Shown: piece by piece, positions 19,230-27,706 of the stretch
Position numbering within the stretch: position 1 is the stretch's first letter
Layout: each line of letters begins with the position of its first letter
Source of the DNA: Rhizobium sp. SL86
GTDB taxonomy: Bacteria > Pseudomonadota > Alphaproteobacteria > Rhizobiales > Rhizobiaceae
NCBI RefSeq assembly: GCF_026672545.1
Contig: NZ_JAPPRJ010000007.1
Span: 62,001 to 126,000 of the forward strand
Length of the DNA stretch: 64,000 bases
Reading direction: 5' to 3'
The notes under the pieces: generated by a model
Database searches by the model: none
Seen by the model: the letters and a program-made list of their open reading frames with translations, nothing else
What the model was told of the DNA's origin: nothing
Translations under genes and position numbers: made by a program

Positions 19230-19241
19230 GATAACGATAAC
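19230..19241. promoter_or_regulatory. Degenerate LacI-type operator (GATAACGATAAC)
   Basis: The right half CGATAAC matches the palindromes elsewhere in the island, while the left half is replaced by a direct copy of GATAAC. It lies 9 bases before the start of the second LacI gene, a position suited to autoregulation. It is weaker than the perfect sites. Confidence 0.4.
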
Positions 19242-19249
19242 AAAATGGT

Positions 19250-20266
19250 ATGAGCACGCCCCGCAAAGCACCGACCATGGCCGACGTCGCCCGCCTTGCG
19301 GGCGTCTCGCCCATGACGGTGAGCCGGGCGTTCAAGCGTGACGCCTCCGTGAGCGACGCAACGCGCAGTGCCATCCTCGAAGCCGCCGACAGCCTCGGCT
19401 ACGTCTTTGACAGCACGGCGTCCAATCTGCGTTCGCAGCGCACCGATTTTGTCGCCGTGACGATCCCATCGATCAACAATGCCAACTTCGCCGATACCGT
19501 GCGCGGACTGTCCGAGGGGCTGAAGGAGCGCGGCCTGCAGATCCTGCTCGGTTATACGGATTATGACATCCAGGAAGAAGAGCGACTGGTCGAACAGTTG
19601 CTTCGCCGCCGCCCGGAAGCGATCGTCGTGACGGGCGGGCGCCACACCCCGCGGACGCGGCGTCTGCTGGAAAATGCAGGCATACCTGTCATCGAGACCT
19701 GGGATCTGCCCGACAATCCCGTCGGCCATGTCGTCGGCTTCTCCAACGCGGCTGCGGTTCGCTCAATGGTCGACCACTTCGTCTCGGTCGGGATCACCCG
19801 AATTGCCTTTATCGGCGGCGATGCCGACCGTGACACCCGTGGCACGGATCGCCGGGCGGGCTTCATCGCGGCCATGCAGGCACACGGTCTGGATCCCGAT
19901 CGACTGATCGCGGCCGGCACACCGCCCATTTCCATGAGAGAAGGCGCAGACGCCATGGGCCGATTGTTGGACACGCTGCCGGACACACAAGCCGTCATCT
20001 GCGTGTCCGACCTGTCAGCCTTTGGCGCCCTGACGGAATGTCAGAGGCGCGGCGTGAATGTCCCTGGACAGATCGCCGTCGCCGGCTTCGGCGACTACGA
20101 GATCGCTGGGATCTGCGTGCCGTCGCTCACCACTATAAACCCGCTGCCCCGTGAAATCGGCAAACGCGCGGCCGAGCTCATCCTTGATGTTCTCGATGGC
20201 ACGCAGGCAGGCCCCGCGACCATTGCTCTTGAACCGATCCTGATGCGTCGCCAATCGAGCCCGTAA
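19250..20266 (+). CDS. LacI-family transcriptional regulator
   Basis: The 338-residue protein has the headpiece TMADVARLAGVSPMTVSRAF at residues 8-27 and a hinge segment near YVFDSTASNLRSQRTDF. The sensor domain contains RRPEAIVVTGGRHTPRTRRLL, matching the gluconate-repressor type also seen in the other two LacI proteins here. It follows the 111-aa gene by 52 bases and ends in front of a rho-independent terminator. It may control the idnO operon, the TRAP operon, or both. Confidence 0.9.
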   Translation: MSTPRKAPTMADVARLAGVSPMTVSRAFKRDASVSDATRSAILEAADSLGYVFDSTASNLRSQRTDFVAVTIPSINNANFADTVRGLSEGLKERGLQILLGYTDYDIQEEERLVEQLLRRRPEAIVVTGGRHTPRTRRLLENAGIPVIETWDLPDNPVGHVVGFSNAAAVRSMVDHFVSVGITRIAFIGGDADRDTRGTDRRAGFIAAMQAHGLDPDRLIAAGTPPISMREGADAMGRLLDTLPDTQAVICVSDLSAFGALTECQRRGVNVPGQIAVAGFGDYEIAGICVPSLTTINPLPREIGKRAAELILDVLDGTQAGPATIALEPILMRRQSSP

Positions 20267-20275
20267 TGGCATGAA

Positions 20276-20300
20276 AAAGGGCGCTGATTATGCGCCCTTT
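20276..20300. terminator. Bidirectional rho-independent terminator
   Basis: A 9-bp perfect stem (AAAGGGCGC at 20276-20284 with GCGCCCTTT at 20292-20300) encloses a 7-base loop. A-tracts and T-tracts flank it, so it can stop transcription from both the plus-strand LacI gene and the minus-strand TRAP operon, which converge here. Confidence 0.85.
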
Positions 20301-20322
20301 CTCTTCGCCAATTTTCAATCCG

Positions 20323-21297
20323 TTACTTTTGGGTTGCCAGCACAGCATTGACGACTGCATCGCCATTGGCGGCGGTATAACCATCCCAGACCGACTTGAC
20401 CGCAGCCTGGAAGGCCGCAGCGTCGACATCCGTGTTGACCTCCATGCCGGCAGCCTGGAGCTCGGCGATCATCGATGCCTCCTTCTCCTGTGCGAGCTTG
20501 CGCTGCATGGCAACAGCCTCGGCGGCAACTTCAAGGATCACCTTCTGCTCATCGGCGGTCAGGCCGTTGAACTTGGCATCGTTGATGGCGAGCGCCAGCG
20601 CCGAATAGGCATGCTGCGTCATGCTCAGATACTTCTGCACTTCATTGAACTTGAAGGACAGGACGATGCCGATCGGATGATCCTGCGCATCGACCACACC
20701 CGTCTCAAGCGCTGTGTAGAGTTCGGCGACCGGCAACTGCGTCGGATTGGCGCCGAGTGCCGCGAACATGTCGTTCAGGGCCTTGGAGTTGTTGACGCGC
20801 ATGTTGAGCCCGGAAACATCGGCCGGCACGCGGATGGGACCGCGATTGTTGGTCATGTTGCGGTAGCCGTTTTCCGGATAGCCGAGCATCTTCAGGCCAT
20901 GCTGGGTGAACTGGGCCGAAACGCCCTGCCCGACTTCCCCGTCTAGGACCTTGTAGGCAAGTTCCCGGTTGGGGAACATGAAGGGCAGTTCAAAGGCACC
21001 GGCATCCGGCACCAGACCGGTCAGGTTGTTGAGGCCCGTCATGACGATGTCGATGATGCCGGAACGGGCACCATCGATCATCGCCTGGTCGTTGCCGAGT
21101 TGCCCCTGGGGGAAAATGGTGACCTTGACCGAGCCGTTCGTGCGCGCTTCGACCTGCTCCTTGAAGAAGACGGAGAGGGTCTGCTGCAGATCGGTATCGG
21201 GCGCGGCATGAGCAAGTTTCAGCTCTGTTTCGGCATGCGCGGAAACCCCGGTAAAGGCGATTGCGGTTGCTAGTCCAAGCACTTTCAAGATTTTCAT
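20323..21297 (-). CDS. TRAP transporter periplasmic binding protein (DctP family)
   Basis: The 324-residue protein has a Sec signal (KILKVLGLATAIAFTGVSAHA) and then ETELKLAHAAPDTD, a typical DctP mature start. The conserved ligand-binding Arg region is seen in GLNMRVNNSKALNDMFAALGANPTQLPVAELYTALETGVVDAQDHP. DctP proteins capture carboxylates or sugar acids for sodium-driven uptake. It is the last gene of the TRAP operon, just after the large permease. Given the context, gluconate, idonate or a related acid is the likely ligand. Confidence 0.9.
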   Translation of the reverse strand: MKILKVLGLATAIAFTGVSAHAETELKLAHAAPDTDLQQTLSVFFKEQVEARTNGSVKVTIFPQGQLGNDQAMIDGARSGIIDIVMTGLNNLTGLVPDAGAFELPFMFPNRELAYKVLDGEVGQGVSAQFTQHGLKMLGYPENGYRNMTNNRGPIRVPADVSGLNMRVNNSKALNDMFAALGANPTQLPVAELYTALETGVVDAQDHPIGIVLSFKFNEVQKYLSMTQHAYSALALAINDAKFNGLTADEQKVILEVAAEAVAMQRKLAQEKEASMIAELQAAGMEVNTDVDAAAFQAAVKSVWDGYTAANGDAVVNAVLATQK

Positions 21298-21323
21298 GTC
21301 AGGCTCCTCCCTGTTGTGAAGTC

Positions 21324-22604
21324 TCAGCCGCCAAGGAACTTGGCGGGAACGGTAATGAGTTGCGGAAAGATGATGAAAAGGCCGAGCAAAGCCGCGTAGG
21401 CGAGCAGGAACGGTGTCACACCGCGCACGGCCACGCTCATCGGGACGCGTCCGACCCCACAGATGACGTTGAGGACGGTCCCGACCGGTGGCGTCAAAAG
21501 GCCGATCGAGCAGTTGAGGATGAACATAAGTCCGAAATAGACCGGATCGATGCCCGCCATCTTCACGACAGGCATGAACAGTGGCACCAGGATCAAAACG
21601 GTCGGAGACAGATCCATCACCATGCCGACGGCCAGCACGATCAGCATGATCACCAGCATCAGAAGCCTCGGGCTGTCGATCAGCGGCTGCAGCGTTTCGG
21701 CAAGCTGCTGAGGCAACTGTGCGACCGTGATCAGCCAGGCGGCAACCATGGCTGCACCGACCAGGAACATGACCATGGCTGTCGACCGACCAGCCGTCAC
21801 CAGCACTTCAAAAAGGATCTTCCAAGTCAGGGCGCGATAGACGAAGGTGGACACGAGGATTGCATAGACGGCGGCAACGACTGCGGCCTCGGTCGGCGTG
21901 AAGGCACCCGAACGAATGCCGCCAATGATGATCACCGGCAACAGCAGCGCCCAGATACCGTCTTTCAGCGCGGCCAACCGCTCCTTGCCGCTCGCCTTCG
22001 GCAGCGTGTCGATCTGCTCGTTGCGCATGATGAAGGACCAGACTGCCATCAGCGTCAGCCCCATCATCAACCCCGGCGCAATACCGGCCATGAACAGCTT
22101 GGCAATCGAGATATTGCCGGCAACGCCGATCAAGATCAGCGGCAGGGAAGGCGGAATGATCGGCGCGATGATGCCACCCGAAGCGAGCAGGCCGAGGCTT
22201 CGACCTTCCGGATAACCGGCCTTGCGCATCATGGGATAGAGGATCGCCACCAGGGCTGCCGCATCGGCAACGGCTGATCCTGACAGTCCTGCCAGAACGA
22301 TCGCGGTCAGAATGGCAACATAGCCAAGGCCACCGCGCTTGTGGCCGACAAGCGTCATCGCGAGACGAACGATGCGCTCCGACAGCCCGCCCTTGGACAT
22401 CACCTCCCCGGCCACAAGGAAGAAGGGGATGGCGAGCAGGGGGAAGCTGTCGACACCGTTGATCAGACCCTGCGCCAGGATATCGGGGCTGAACGTGCCC
22501 AGATGCAGCATGAGCGCCATGGCGGAAAGCAAGAGAGCAAAGGCGACGGGAAGCCCCGCAAGGATCGCGACGAACAGAACGCCGAGGAACAGGATAAGAG
22601 TCAT
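21324..22604 (-). CDS. TRAP transporter large permease (DctM family)
   Basis: The 426-residue product starts at the ATG at 22604, where the ATG overlaps the stop of the small permease (ATGA); the frame open to 22943 is antisense-free but not used. It is strongly hydrophobic with about a dozen membrane segments and the DctM signatures FPLLAIPFFLVAGEVMSKGG, GLSGSAVADAAALVAILYPMM and GIIAPIIPPSLPLILIGVAG. It carries out the sodium-coupled transport step in the inner membrane together with DctQ and DctP. Confidence 0.9.
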   Translation of the reverse strand: MTLILFLGVLFVAILAGLPVAFALLLSAMALMLHLGTFSPDILAQGLINGVDSFPLLAIPFFLVAGEVMSKGGLSERIVRLAMTLVGHKRGGLGYVAILTAIVLAGLSGSAVADAAALVAILYPMMRKAGYPEGRSLGLLASGGIIAPIIPPSLPLILIGVAGNISIAKLFMAGIAPGLMMGLTLMAVWSFIMRNEQIDTLPKASGKERLAALKDGIWALLLPVIIIGGIRSGAFTPTEAAVVAAVYAILVSTFVYRALTWKILFEVLVTAGRSTAMVMFLVGAAMVAAWLITVAQLPQQLAETLQPLIDSPRLLMLVIMLIVLAVGMVMDLSPTVLILVPLFMPVVKMAGIDPVYFGLMFILNCSIGLLTPPVGTVLNVICGVGRVPMSVAVRGVTPFLLAYAALLGLFIIFPQLITVPAKFLGG

Positions 22605-23092
22605 TCCTTGGTATCCTCTGCAATGCGAGCATCTATGCTCATCGGATCGATGAAGCGAACGATGGCGATCGAGGCCATCAAAACAGACGAGACGACGCCC
22701 GCGAGGTAAAAGAGACCGGACGGCAGCCCTGTCAGAGGCGACAGGTTGTTCCAGTTCGCCATGGTCTGGTTGAGCGCGCCGATGAACAGCATGCCAACAG
22801 CAACCATGACTACGACCCAGCAAAGCCGGCGCAGGATCGGAACGGCTCTCGGCATCAGCGCTTCGGAAAACTCGGCAACGGCAAGATGCTCGCCACGGCG
22901 CAGAACGACGGCAGCACCCAGCATGACGATCCAGACGAACCATAATCGGGCCAACTCGACCGACTGTCGTATGCCCGAGGAGAAGCCGTAGCGCAGAACC
23001 ACATTGGCGAAGACAAGCGCAATCATGGCTGCGAGAATGACCGCCATAAGGATGTCGATCATCGACCAGATCGCCTGGAACAGACGTCGCAT
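22601..23092 (-). CDS. TRAP transporter small permease (DctQ family)
   Basis: The 163-residue product starts at the ATG at 23092, directly after GGAGGAGG; an ATG at 23125 lacks a ribosome site. Four membrane helices are evident (for example MIDILMAVILAAMIALVFANVV and FVWIVMLGAAVVLRRGEHLAV), with the typical DctQ motif RRGEHLAV. It is the first gene of the TRAP operon and is read divergently from the third LacI gene, with two operator-like sites between them. Confidence 0.88.
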   Translation of the reverse strand: MRRLFQAIWSMIDILMAVILAAMIALVFANVVLRYGFSSGIRQSVELARLWFVWIVMLGAAVVLRRGEHLAVAEFSEALMPRAVPILRRLCWVVVMVAVGMLFIGALNQTMANWNNLSPLTGLPSGLFYLAGVVSSVLMASIAIVRFIDPMSIDARIAEDTKE

Positions 23093-23135
23093 GAGATCCT
23101 CCTCCCCGAAGACTCGTTGCGTCAAACCCTACAAT

Positions 23136-23168
23136 GGGTTATCGTTAACCCAAATTGGTATCGATAAC
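23136..23168. promoter_or_regulatory. Tandem LacI-type operators before TRAP operon and LacI gene
   Basis: Two related palindromes sit side by side. One is GTTATCGTTAAC (23138-23149) inside a longer GGG...CCC palindrome (23136-23151). The other is GGTATCGATAAC (23157-23168), one base from the perfect site at 12663. They occupy the 82-bp gap between the minus-strand DctQ start (23092) and the LacI start (23175). Confidence 0.65.
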
Positions 23169-23174
23169 ATTGCT

Positions 23175-24212
23175 ATGAGTCAAGTCCCGCATTTCCCCCG
23201 TACGATCACGATCGCCGACGTTGCCAAGGCCGCCGGCGTCAGCAGCATGACGGTCTCAAAAGTGCTGCGTGGAACAGGCCGTATCGCCAGTGAAACGCGC
23301 GACCGGGTCTCCCGCATTGCCGATGAACTGGGCTATGTTCCAAACCGCTTGGCTGGCTCACTGTCTTCGCAAACGAGCTCGCTGATCGGAATTGTTATTC
23401 CCTCGATCGGCGATCAGGTCTTCGCCGGCGTGTTGGCTGGCATAAATGAGGTCCTGAACAAAAAGGGATACACCGCATTTATTGGGGAAAGTTTCTTCGA
23501 CCCAGCGAACGAGCTTCGCATCGTCCACATGATGCTAACGATGAAGCCGGCTGCCCTCATTTTGACAGGAGGCATTGCGCGCGACGAACGCACCAAGCGT
23601 CTGCTGCGCCGGTCTGGCGTAAGGGCCGTGCAGTTGTGGGATGGCGACAAACCGGACCTTGATGCCACAGTAGGCTTTTCGCATTTGAGCGCCGGCCGGT
23701 TGGCGGCCGAGAGCTTCATCAACGCCGGCCTGACCCGCTGTGCATACATCGGATCTCAACTATCTCAAGATCTCTGTGCGGCCTCAAGGCTTGAGGGGTA
23801 CGGCAATTCTCTGGCGACACACGGCGCCAGCCTGGAGTTGGTGACTGATCCGCAGCTGCCCCGCAGCACGGAGACCGGCTACTCATTAACAAAATCGCTC
23901 ATCGCCAAAGGAGAAATGCCGCAGGCAATTCACTACCTCAACGACGCCATGGCGATCGGCGGCCTTCGCTACCTGCTTGAGACAACGGTTGACGTCCCAA
24001 ACGATATCTCGGTCAATGGCTTTAACGGAACAGCGCTTTTGCATTCACTCACAACACGGTTGACCACCATTGAGGTACCCCTATTGGAGATTGGCCGTAG
24101 GGCGGCAAACGCAGCACTAGCCCCCTCCGAGTTACGCTCGAAAACCTCGGTTGATCTGATTGATATCGGTCTGACCGAAGGCAACACCGTGTGCGCAAAA
24201 CGAGAAACTTGA
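23175..24212 (+). CDS. LacI-family transcriptional regulator
   Basis: The 345-residue product starts at the ATG at 23175, since the frame extending back to 23004 would run through the operators and the divergent gene. The headpiece is TIADVAKAAGVSSMTVSKVL (residues 12-31) and the hinge reads YVPNRLAGSLSSQTS. The sensor domain contains MKPAALILTGGIARDERTKRLL, like the other two LacI proteins. It is read divergently from the TRAP operon. Its codon use is somewhat less GC-rich toward the 3' end than its neighbours. Confidence 0.9.
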   Translation: MSQVPHFPRTITIADVAKAAGVSSMTVSKVLRGTGRIASETRDRVSRIADELGYVPNRLAGSLSSQTSSLIGIVIPSIGDQVFAGVLAGINEVLNKKGYTAFIGESFFDPANELRIVHMMLTMKPAALILTGGIARDERTKRLLRRSGVRAVQLWDGDKPDLDATVGFSHLSAGRLAAESFINAGLTRCAYIGSQLSQDLCAASRLEGYGNSLATHGASLELVTDPQLPRSTETGYSLTKSLIAKGEMPQAIHYLNDAMAIGGLRYLLETTVDVPNDISVNGFNGTALLHSLTTRLTTIEVPLLEIGRRAANAALAPSELRSKTSVDLIDIGLTEGNTVCAKRET

Positions 24213-24401
24213 TTGCCGCTCTTGAAGAGATTTGAACCTTCGACCCTTTGTAAAAGATCATGGCAAAACATTGAAATCTCTAGCGAATGTCAGGCAGCCT
24301 TCGTTCTGCCCGTGTACATTAACACGGTGGGTGATGGGTTAAACCATAAAATCAGCCAACGAAACAGAGTGGCCTGTAAGAGCGCGTACTTAGGTGTGAC
24401 T

Positions 24402-25799
24402 TCAGGCATAACTGCTGATGTCGCGTGGCAGATAGGTTCCGCCCCCCTTTTCAGCCGCGAGCTGTCCGTCACGCACGACGATCTTGCCTCGCACCATCGT
24501 CAATATAGGCCAACCGGTTACTTCAAGCCCCTCGTAAGGCGTGTAGTCAGAGCCGTCATCCAGCATGGAATGGGTCAGAACCTGTCTGAGTTCGGGATCC
24601 CATATTGCGATGTCTGCATCGGCGCCGACGGCGATCGTACCCTTGCGCGGATAAAGACCATAGGTCTTGGCGTGGTTTGTCGAAGTGACCGCTACGAATT
24701 TATTGATGTCTATACGACCCTTCATGACGCCCTCCGAAAAAAGGATCGGCAGACGCGCACCAACACCCGGAATGCCGTTTGGCACCCATCGAAAGCTTGT
24801 CCGCCCTTTGGGCGTGAGCTTGCCCTGCGGATCATCGTAGCGGAAAGGACAATGATCGGAGGAAAATACCGTGAAGACATCTTGCTGCAGCCCTTCCCAG
24901 CAGGCATTCTGGCTGTCTACGTCACGTGGTGGTGGTGAACAAACATACTTCGCGCCCTCCATGTTGAGTCCGTCGAGATCGCTTTCGGTCAGTACCAGAT
25001 ATTGGGGGCAGGTCTCACCGTAGATTCGCAGTCCGCGCTGCCGAGCACGCCGGATTTCCTCCATCGTCTCGCGGTTGGAAACATGCACGACCATCAGCGG
25101 AACATCCGACAGTTCGGCGAGCGAGATCGCGCGATATGTCGCCTCCCTCTCAGCGATCTTCGGACGGGAAGAGGCGTGATATCTCGGAGCCGTCTTGCCC
25201 TCGGTCTCGAACTGCTGGGTCAGATAGCGGATGATGTCATAATTTTCTGCGTGGACCATCACTAAGGCACGGGTTTCTTTGGCAACCGCCATGACCCGCA
25301 TGATATCGAGGTCGCTGAGTGCGAGACCGTCATAGGTCATGAAGATTTTGAAGGATGTATAGCCGTCGCGTACCAGTGCAGGTAGTTCCTGACCGAGAAC
25401 CTGCGGAGTTGGATCTGAAATGATCATGTGAAATGACACATCAATGTAGCACTGGCCTTCAGCCTTGGCATGGTATGCCTCGATCGCCGTACGTAGCGAC
25501 TTCCCGCTTTCCTGCAGGCAAAAAGGCAGGATTGTAGTGTTGCCACCGATTGCGGCGGAACGCGTCGCACTTTCGAAATCATCCGCCATGACGATGCCTT
25601 CGCCCGAGGGCTGGGAGATATGGACGTGGCTATCTATACCGCCGGGCAGGACCCAGCGACCGCCAGCATCGATCACATCCCGAGCCTCTCCAAGATCCGT
25701 GCCGAGTGCTGCGATCTTGCCATCACGGATAGCAATGTCACAAGTGAAGACATCGGATGCCGTAGCGACACGGCCTCCCTTGATGATGGTGTCATACAT
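24402..25799 (-). CDS. Dihydropyrimidinase / D-hydantoinase family amidohydrolase
   Basis: The 465-residue enzyme has the full metal set of cyclic amidohydrolases: GGIDSHVH with His58 and His60, the carboxylated Lys in SFKIFMTYDG (about 152), the His in VHAEN, the His in VVHVSNRE, and the Asp in SSDHCPFRYD. Such enzymes open hydantoin or dihydropyrimidine rings. Length is normal for the family. It lies two bases after the GntR gene on the same strand, so it shares that transcript. The exact substrate is unknown; allantoinase-like activity is possible but the motifs favour the hydantoinase group. Confidence 0.85.
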   Translation of the reverse strand: MYDTIIKGGRVATASDVFTCDIAIRDGKIAALGTDLGEARDVIDAGGRWVLPGGIDSHVHISQPSGEGIVMADDFESATRSAAIGGNTTILPFCLQESGKSLRTAIEAYHAKAEGQCYIDVSFHMIISDPTPQVLGQELPALVRDGYTSFKIFMTYDGLALSDLDIMRVMAVAKETRALVMVHAENYDIIRYLTQQFETEGKTAPRYHASSRPKIAEREATYRAISLAELSDVPLMVVHVSNRETMEEIRRARQRGLRIYGETCPQYLVLTESDLDGLNMEGAKYVCSPPPRDVDSQNACWEGLQQDVFTVFSSDHCPFRYDDPQGKLTPKGRTSFRWVPNGIPGVGARLPILFSEGVMKGRIDINKFVAVTSTNHAKTYGLYPRKGTIAVGADADIAIWDPELRQVLTHSMLDDGSDYTPYEGLEVTGWPILTMVRGKIVVRDGQLAAEKGGGTYLPRDISSYA

Positions 25800-25801
25800 G
25801 T

Positions 25802-26596
25802 TCAGGCTTGCTCCGTATCGATGGGATTGGGTGATCGCCTTGCGGGAGCGCGGCGTTTATTCGCGTTCTCTGATGCCGTTTCGAGTTTCCTGCTTGCAAC
25901 GACGGCAAGCATTGCCTGGCCGGTCAGACGGCTGTGCGATTCCAGCCGCTCGGCGAGATCGAGGGGCGTGCGCGCCTTAAGTGCAGTCAAAATGCGCTCA
26001 TGTTCGGCGAAGGATTGCTGCAGTCTTCTGTCGTGCTCGTTAACCAGGAAGCGGTAGCGCCAAATCCTCTGCTGAACCGTTTCATAATTCTGGATCAACA
26101 AAGGATTGCGTGTAGCCTGAGCGAGGCCTCGGTGAAATCGGTAATTCAGATGTGTGTAATCGTCGTGCCTACTGGCACTGAGCGCTTCATTTAGCTGAAG
26201 ATGGAGTACCTCAAGCGCTGCGATCTCTTCATCTGTTGCACGCTCGGCCGCCGTCAGCCCGATCAGCCGCTCCAATGCCCCTTTGAACTCATAGAGCGGC
26301 CCGACTTCTTCCGGGTCGATCGGCGCCACAATCGCACCTCGATTGGGCCGCAGGATGACAAATCCCTCTGCAGCCATCACCTTCAGCGCCTCGCGGAGGG
26401 GCGTGCGTGAGACCCCGAAACGCTGGCATAGTTCTGCCTCTGGTATGCGAGATCCATCCGGAAGTTCACTCGCCATGAACATGGCACGCAGGCCAGCCAG
26501 CAAATTGTCGTGCAGCGTTGATGAGCCACCGGCCGTGGTATCGTCCAGTGTCTCGTCGTCGCGTAGGGTCGGAGCGGTTTGTATGTCTGCGCTCAT
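25802..26596 (-). CDS. GntR-family (FadR/FCD type) regulator
   Basis: The 264-residue protein has a winged-helix N-terminal domain (SRIPEAELCQRFGVSRTP, LREALKVMAAEGFVIL) and a C-terminal all-helical FCD ligand domain with the metal-ligand-like HRGLAQATRNPLL segment. It lies between the racemase-fold gene and the hydantoinase in a minus-strand operon. It probably senses a carboxylated degradation product and controls this operon and the divergent TRAP operon. The C-terminal 25 residues are basic and likely disordered. Confidence 0.87.
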   Translation of the reverse strand: MSADIQTAPTLRDDETLDDTTAGGSSTLHDNLLAGLRAMFMASELPDGSRIPEAELCQRFGVSRTPLREALKVMAAEGFVILRPNRGAIVAPIDPEEVGPLYEFKGALERLIGLTAAERATDEEIAALEVLHLQLNEALSASRHDDYTHLNYRFHRGLAQATRNPLLIQNYETVQQRIWRYRFLVNEHDRRLQQSFAEHERILTALKARTPLDLAERLESHSRLTGQAMLAVVASRKLETASENANKRRAPARRSPNPIDTEQA

Positions 26597-26643
26597 TGAT
26601 CATTTCCGGTATATTGCAAACTGTTGCGGGACATGAAGCCGCA

Positions 26644-27387
26644 TCAGACCGCAAACATCCTGCCGTATTTGGAAAGCGCCGTCATCGGCACACCTGTTTC
26701 GTCAAGGCAGCCCCAAAGGGTGAAAGCAACCGAGTCGAGTACCGGAATACCAAGCTCCCGCTCGAGCTCAGCCGCGATCATCGGGCCGCGCATATTGGTG
26801 CATAGAATCACGATCGCATCGGGTTTCGACTTCGCGACATCTCGGCACATTTCAGCAATTTGCACCTCGGTGACCTGCGCAAAGGCGAAATTCTCCGAAA
26901 GTCCCGAATGGCTCTCGGCCACGGTTTCGACGCCGATCTCGCGATAATTGGCAATGATCTTCTGCTGCACGTCGTCAGTATAAGGACTCACAAGTCCGAG
27001 CCGCTTCACACCCAGCTTTTCGATTAAGCGATTGAGGCTGAGGATTGCGCTCGTCGCCTTTACACCGAAACGCTGTTGCAAGGTAGCGCATAGCTTTTCG
27101 TCCTTATCAAAACCCAGCCAACTTGCAGACGTACCGTTCCAGGCAATCACATCGGGATTGGCATCCATCAGAAGCTCGGCCGCCTGATAGATGGGATCGA
27201 GCTCGAACTGTTGGTCGGAATCGCTGTCCAGCGCAATGCGCACTACTCGGAAACGGCTAAAATGCACGCTTACCTGCGGAAAGAGCGGCTGCGCCAACGC
27301 GCAGGTGAAGGGCTCGACAACGGTATTGGATGAGGGCGTCAACATTCCGATAATCGTTCGCCGGATATCACTACTGCTATTTTGCAT
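26644..27387 (-). CDS. Asp/Glu racemase-fold enzyme (maleate isomerase / arylmalonate decarboxylase-like)
   Basis: The 247-residue protein has the two-domain Asp/Glu racemase fold. GMLTPSSNTVVEP opens the first domain, and AIVILCTNMRG carries a conserved Cys at residue 196. The position that holds the first catalytic Cys in maleate isomerases and racemases is Gly85 here (IAWNGTSASW). A Gly-Thr-Ser at this place with a single C-terminal Cys is the pattern I recall from arylmalonate decarboxylase. It is the first gene of the operon with GntR and hydantoinase and is divergent from the TRAP genes. Decarboxylase versus isomerase activity cannot be settled from sequence. Confidence 0.75.
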   Translation of the reverse strand: MQNSSSDIRRTIIGMLTPSSNTVVEPFTCALAQPLFPQVSVHFSRFRVVRIALDSDSDQQFELDPIYQAAELLMDANPDVIAWNGTSASWLGFDKDEKLCATLQQRFGVKATSAILSLNRLIEKLGVKRLGLVSPYTDDVQQKIIANYREIGVETVAESHSGLSENFAFAQVTEVQIAEMCRDVAKSKPDAIVILCTNMRGPMIAAELERELGIPVLDSVAFTLWGCLDETGVPMTALSKYGRMFAV

Positions 27388-27706
27388 TCAAAATCTCGCT
27401 ATATCCACAGTCATCGCACGCGCTCGCAATCAGCGCACCCCAGCTGATCGAGCACGGGTTGAGCGCCATGTCCTCTCCTTTTATCACCGAAGAAGGCCAT
27501 TAAACGCAAGATAAAACTACCCGCCATATCGCCGACAGATCCCGCAATTGCTGGCTTTTTTGCATAAAATTCTGCTTAAATGATTATTTTTTAGCCATCT
27601 CTGGCTCGGCGCTATTTTTTCCGCATTCAAATACGATTTGCAGTTGGCGACAGGTTTTTTATCTGCAACACTCTTGCAATAAATGAATTCAAAAAAGGGG
27701 TTCTTG
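27388..27706. promoter_or_regulatory. Divergent promoter region of the hydantoinase and TRAP operons
   Basis: This 319-base gap separates the minus-strand racemase-fold gene from the plus-strand TRAP binding-protein gene. The part 27540-27690 is AT rich compared with its surroundings and probably holds both promoters. TTGCAAT-like words occur here (near 27675) and before the GntR gene (near 26615), but they are too short to call an operator with confidence. No terminator or small RNA is seen. Confidence 0.45.

Noticed and set aside
20290..20946. Plus-strand 218-residue frame opposite the TRAP binding-protein gene
   Set aside because: It is antisense to the DctP gene, which has a signal peptide and family motifs, and it begins inside the terminator.
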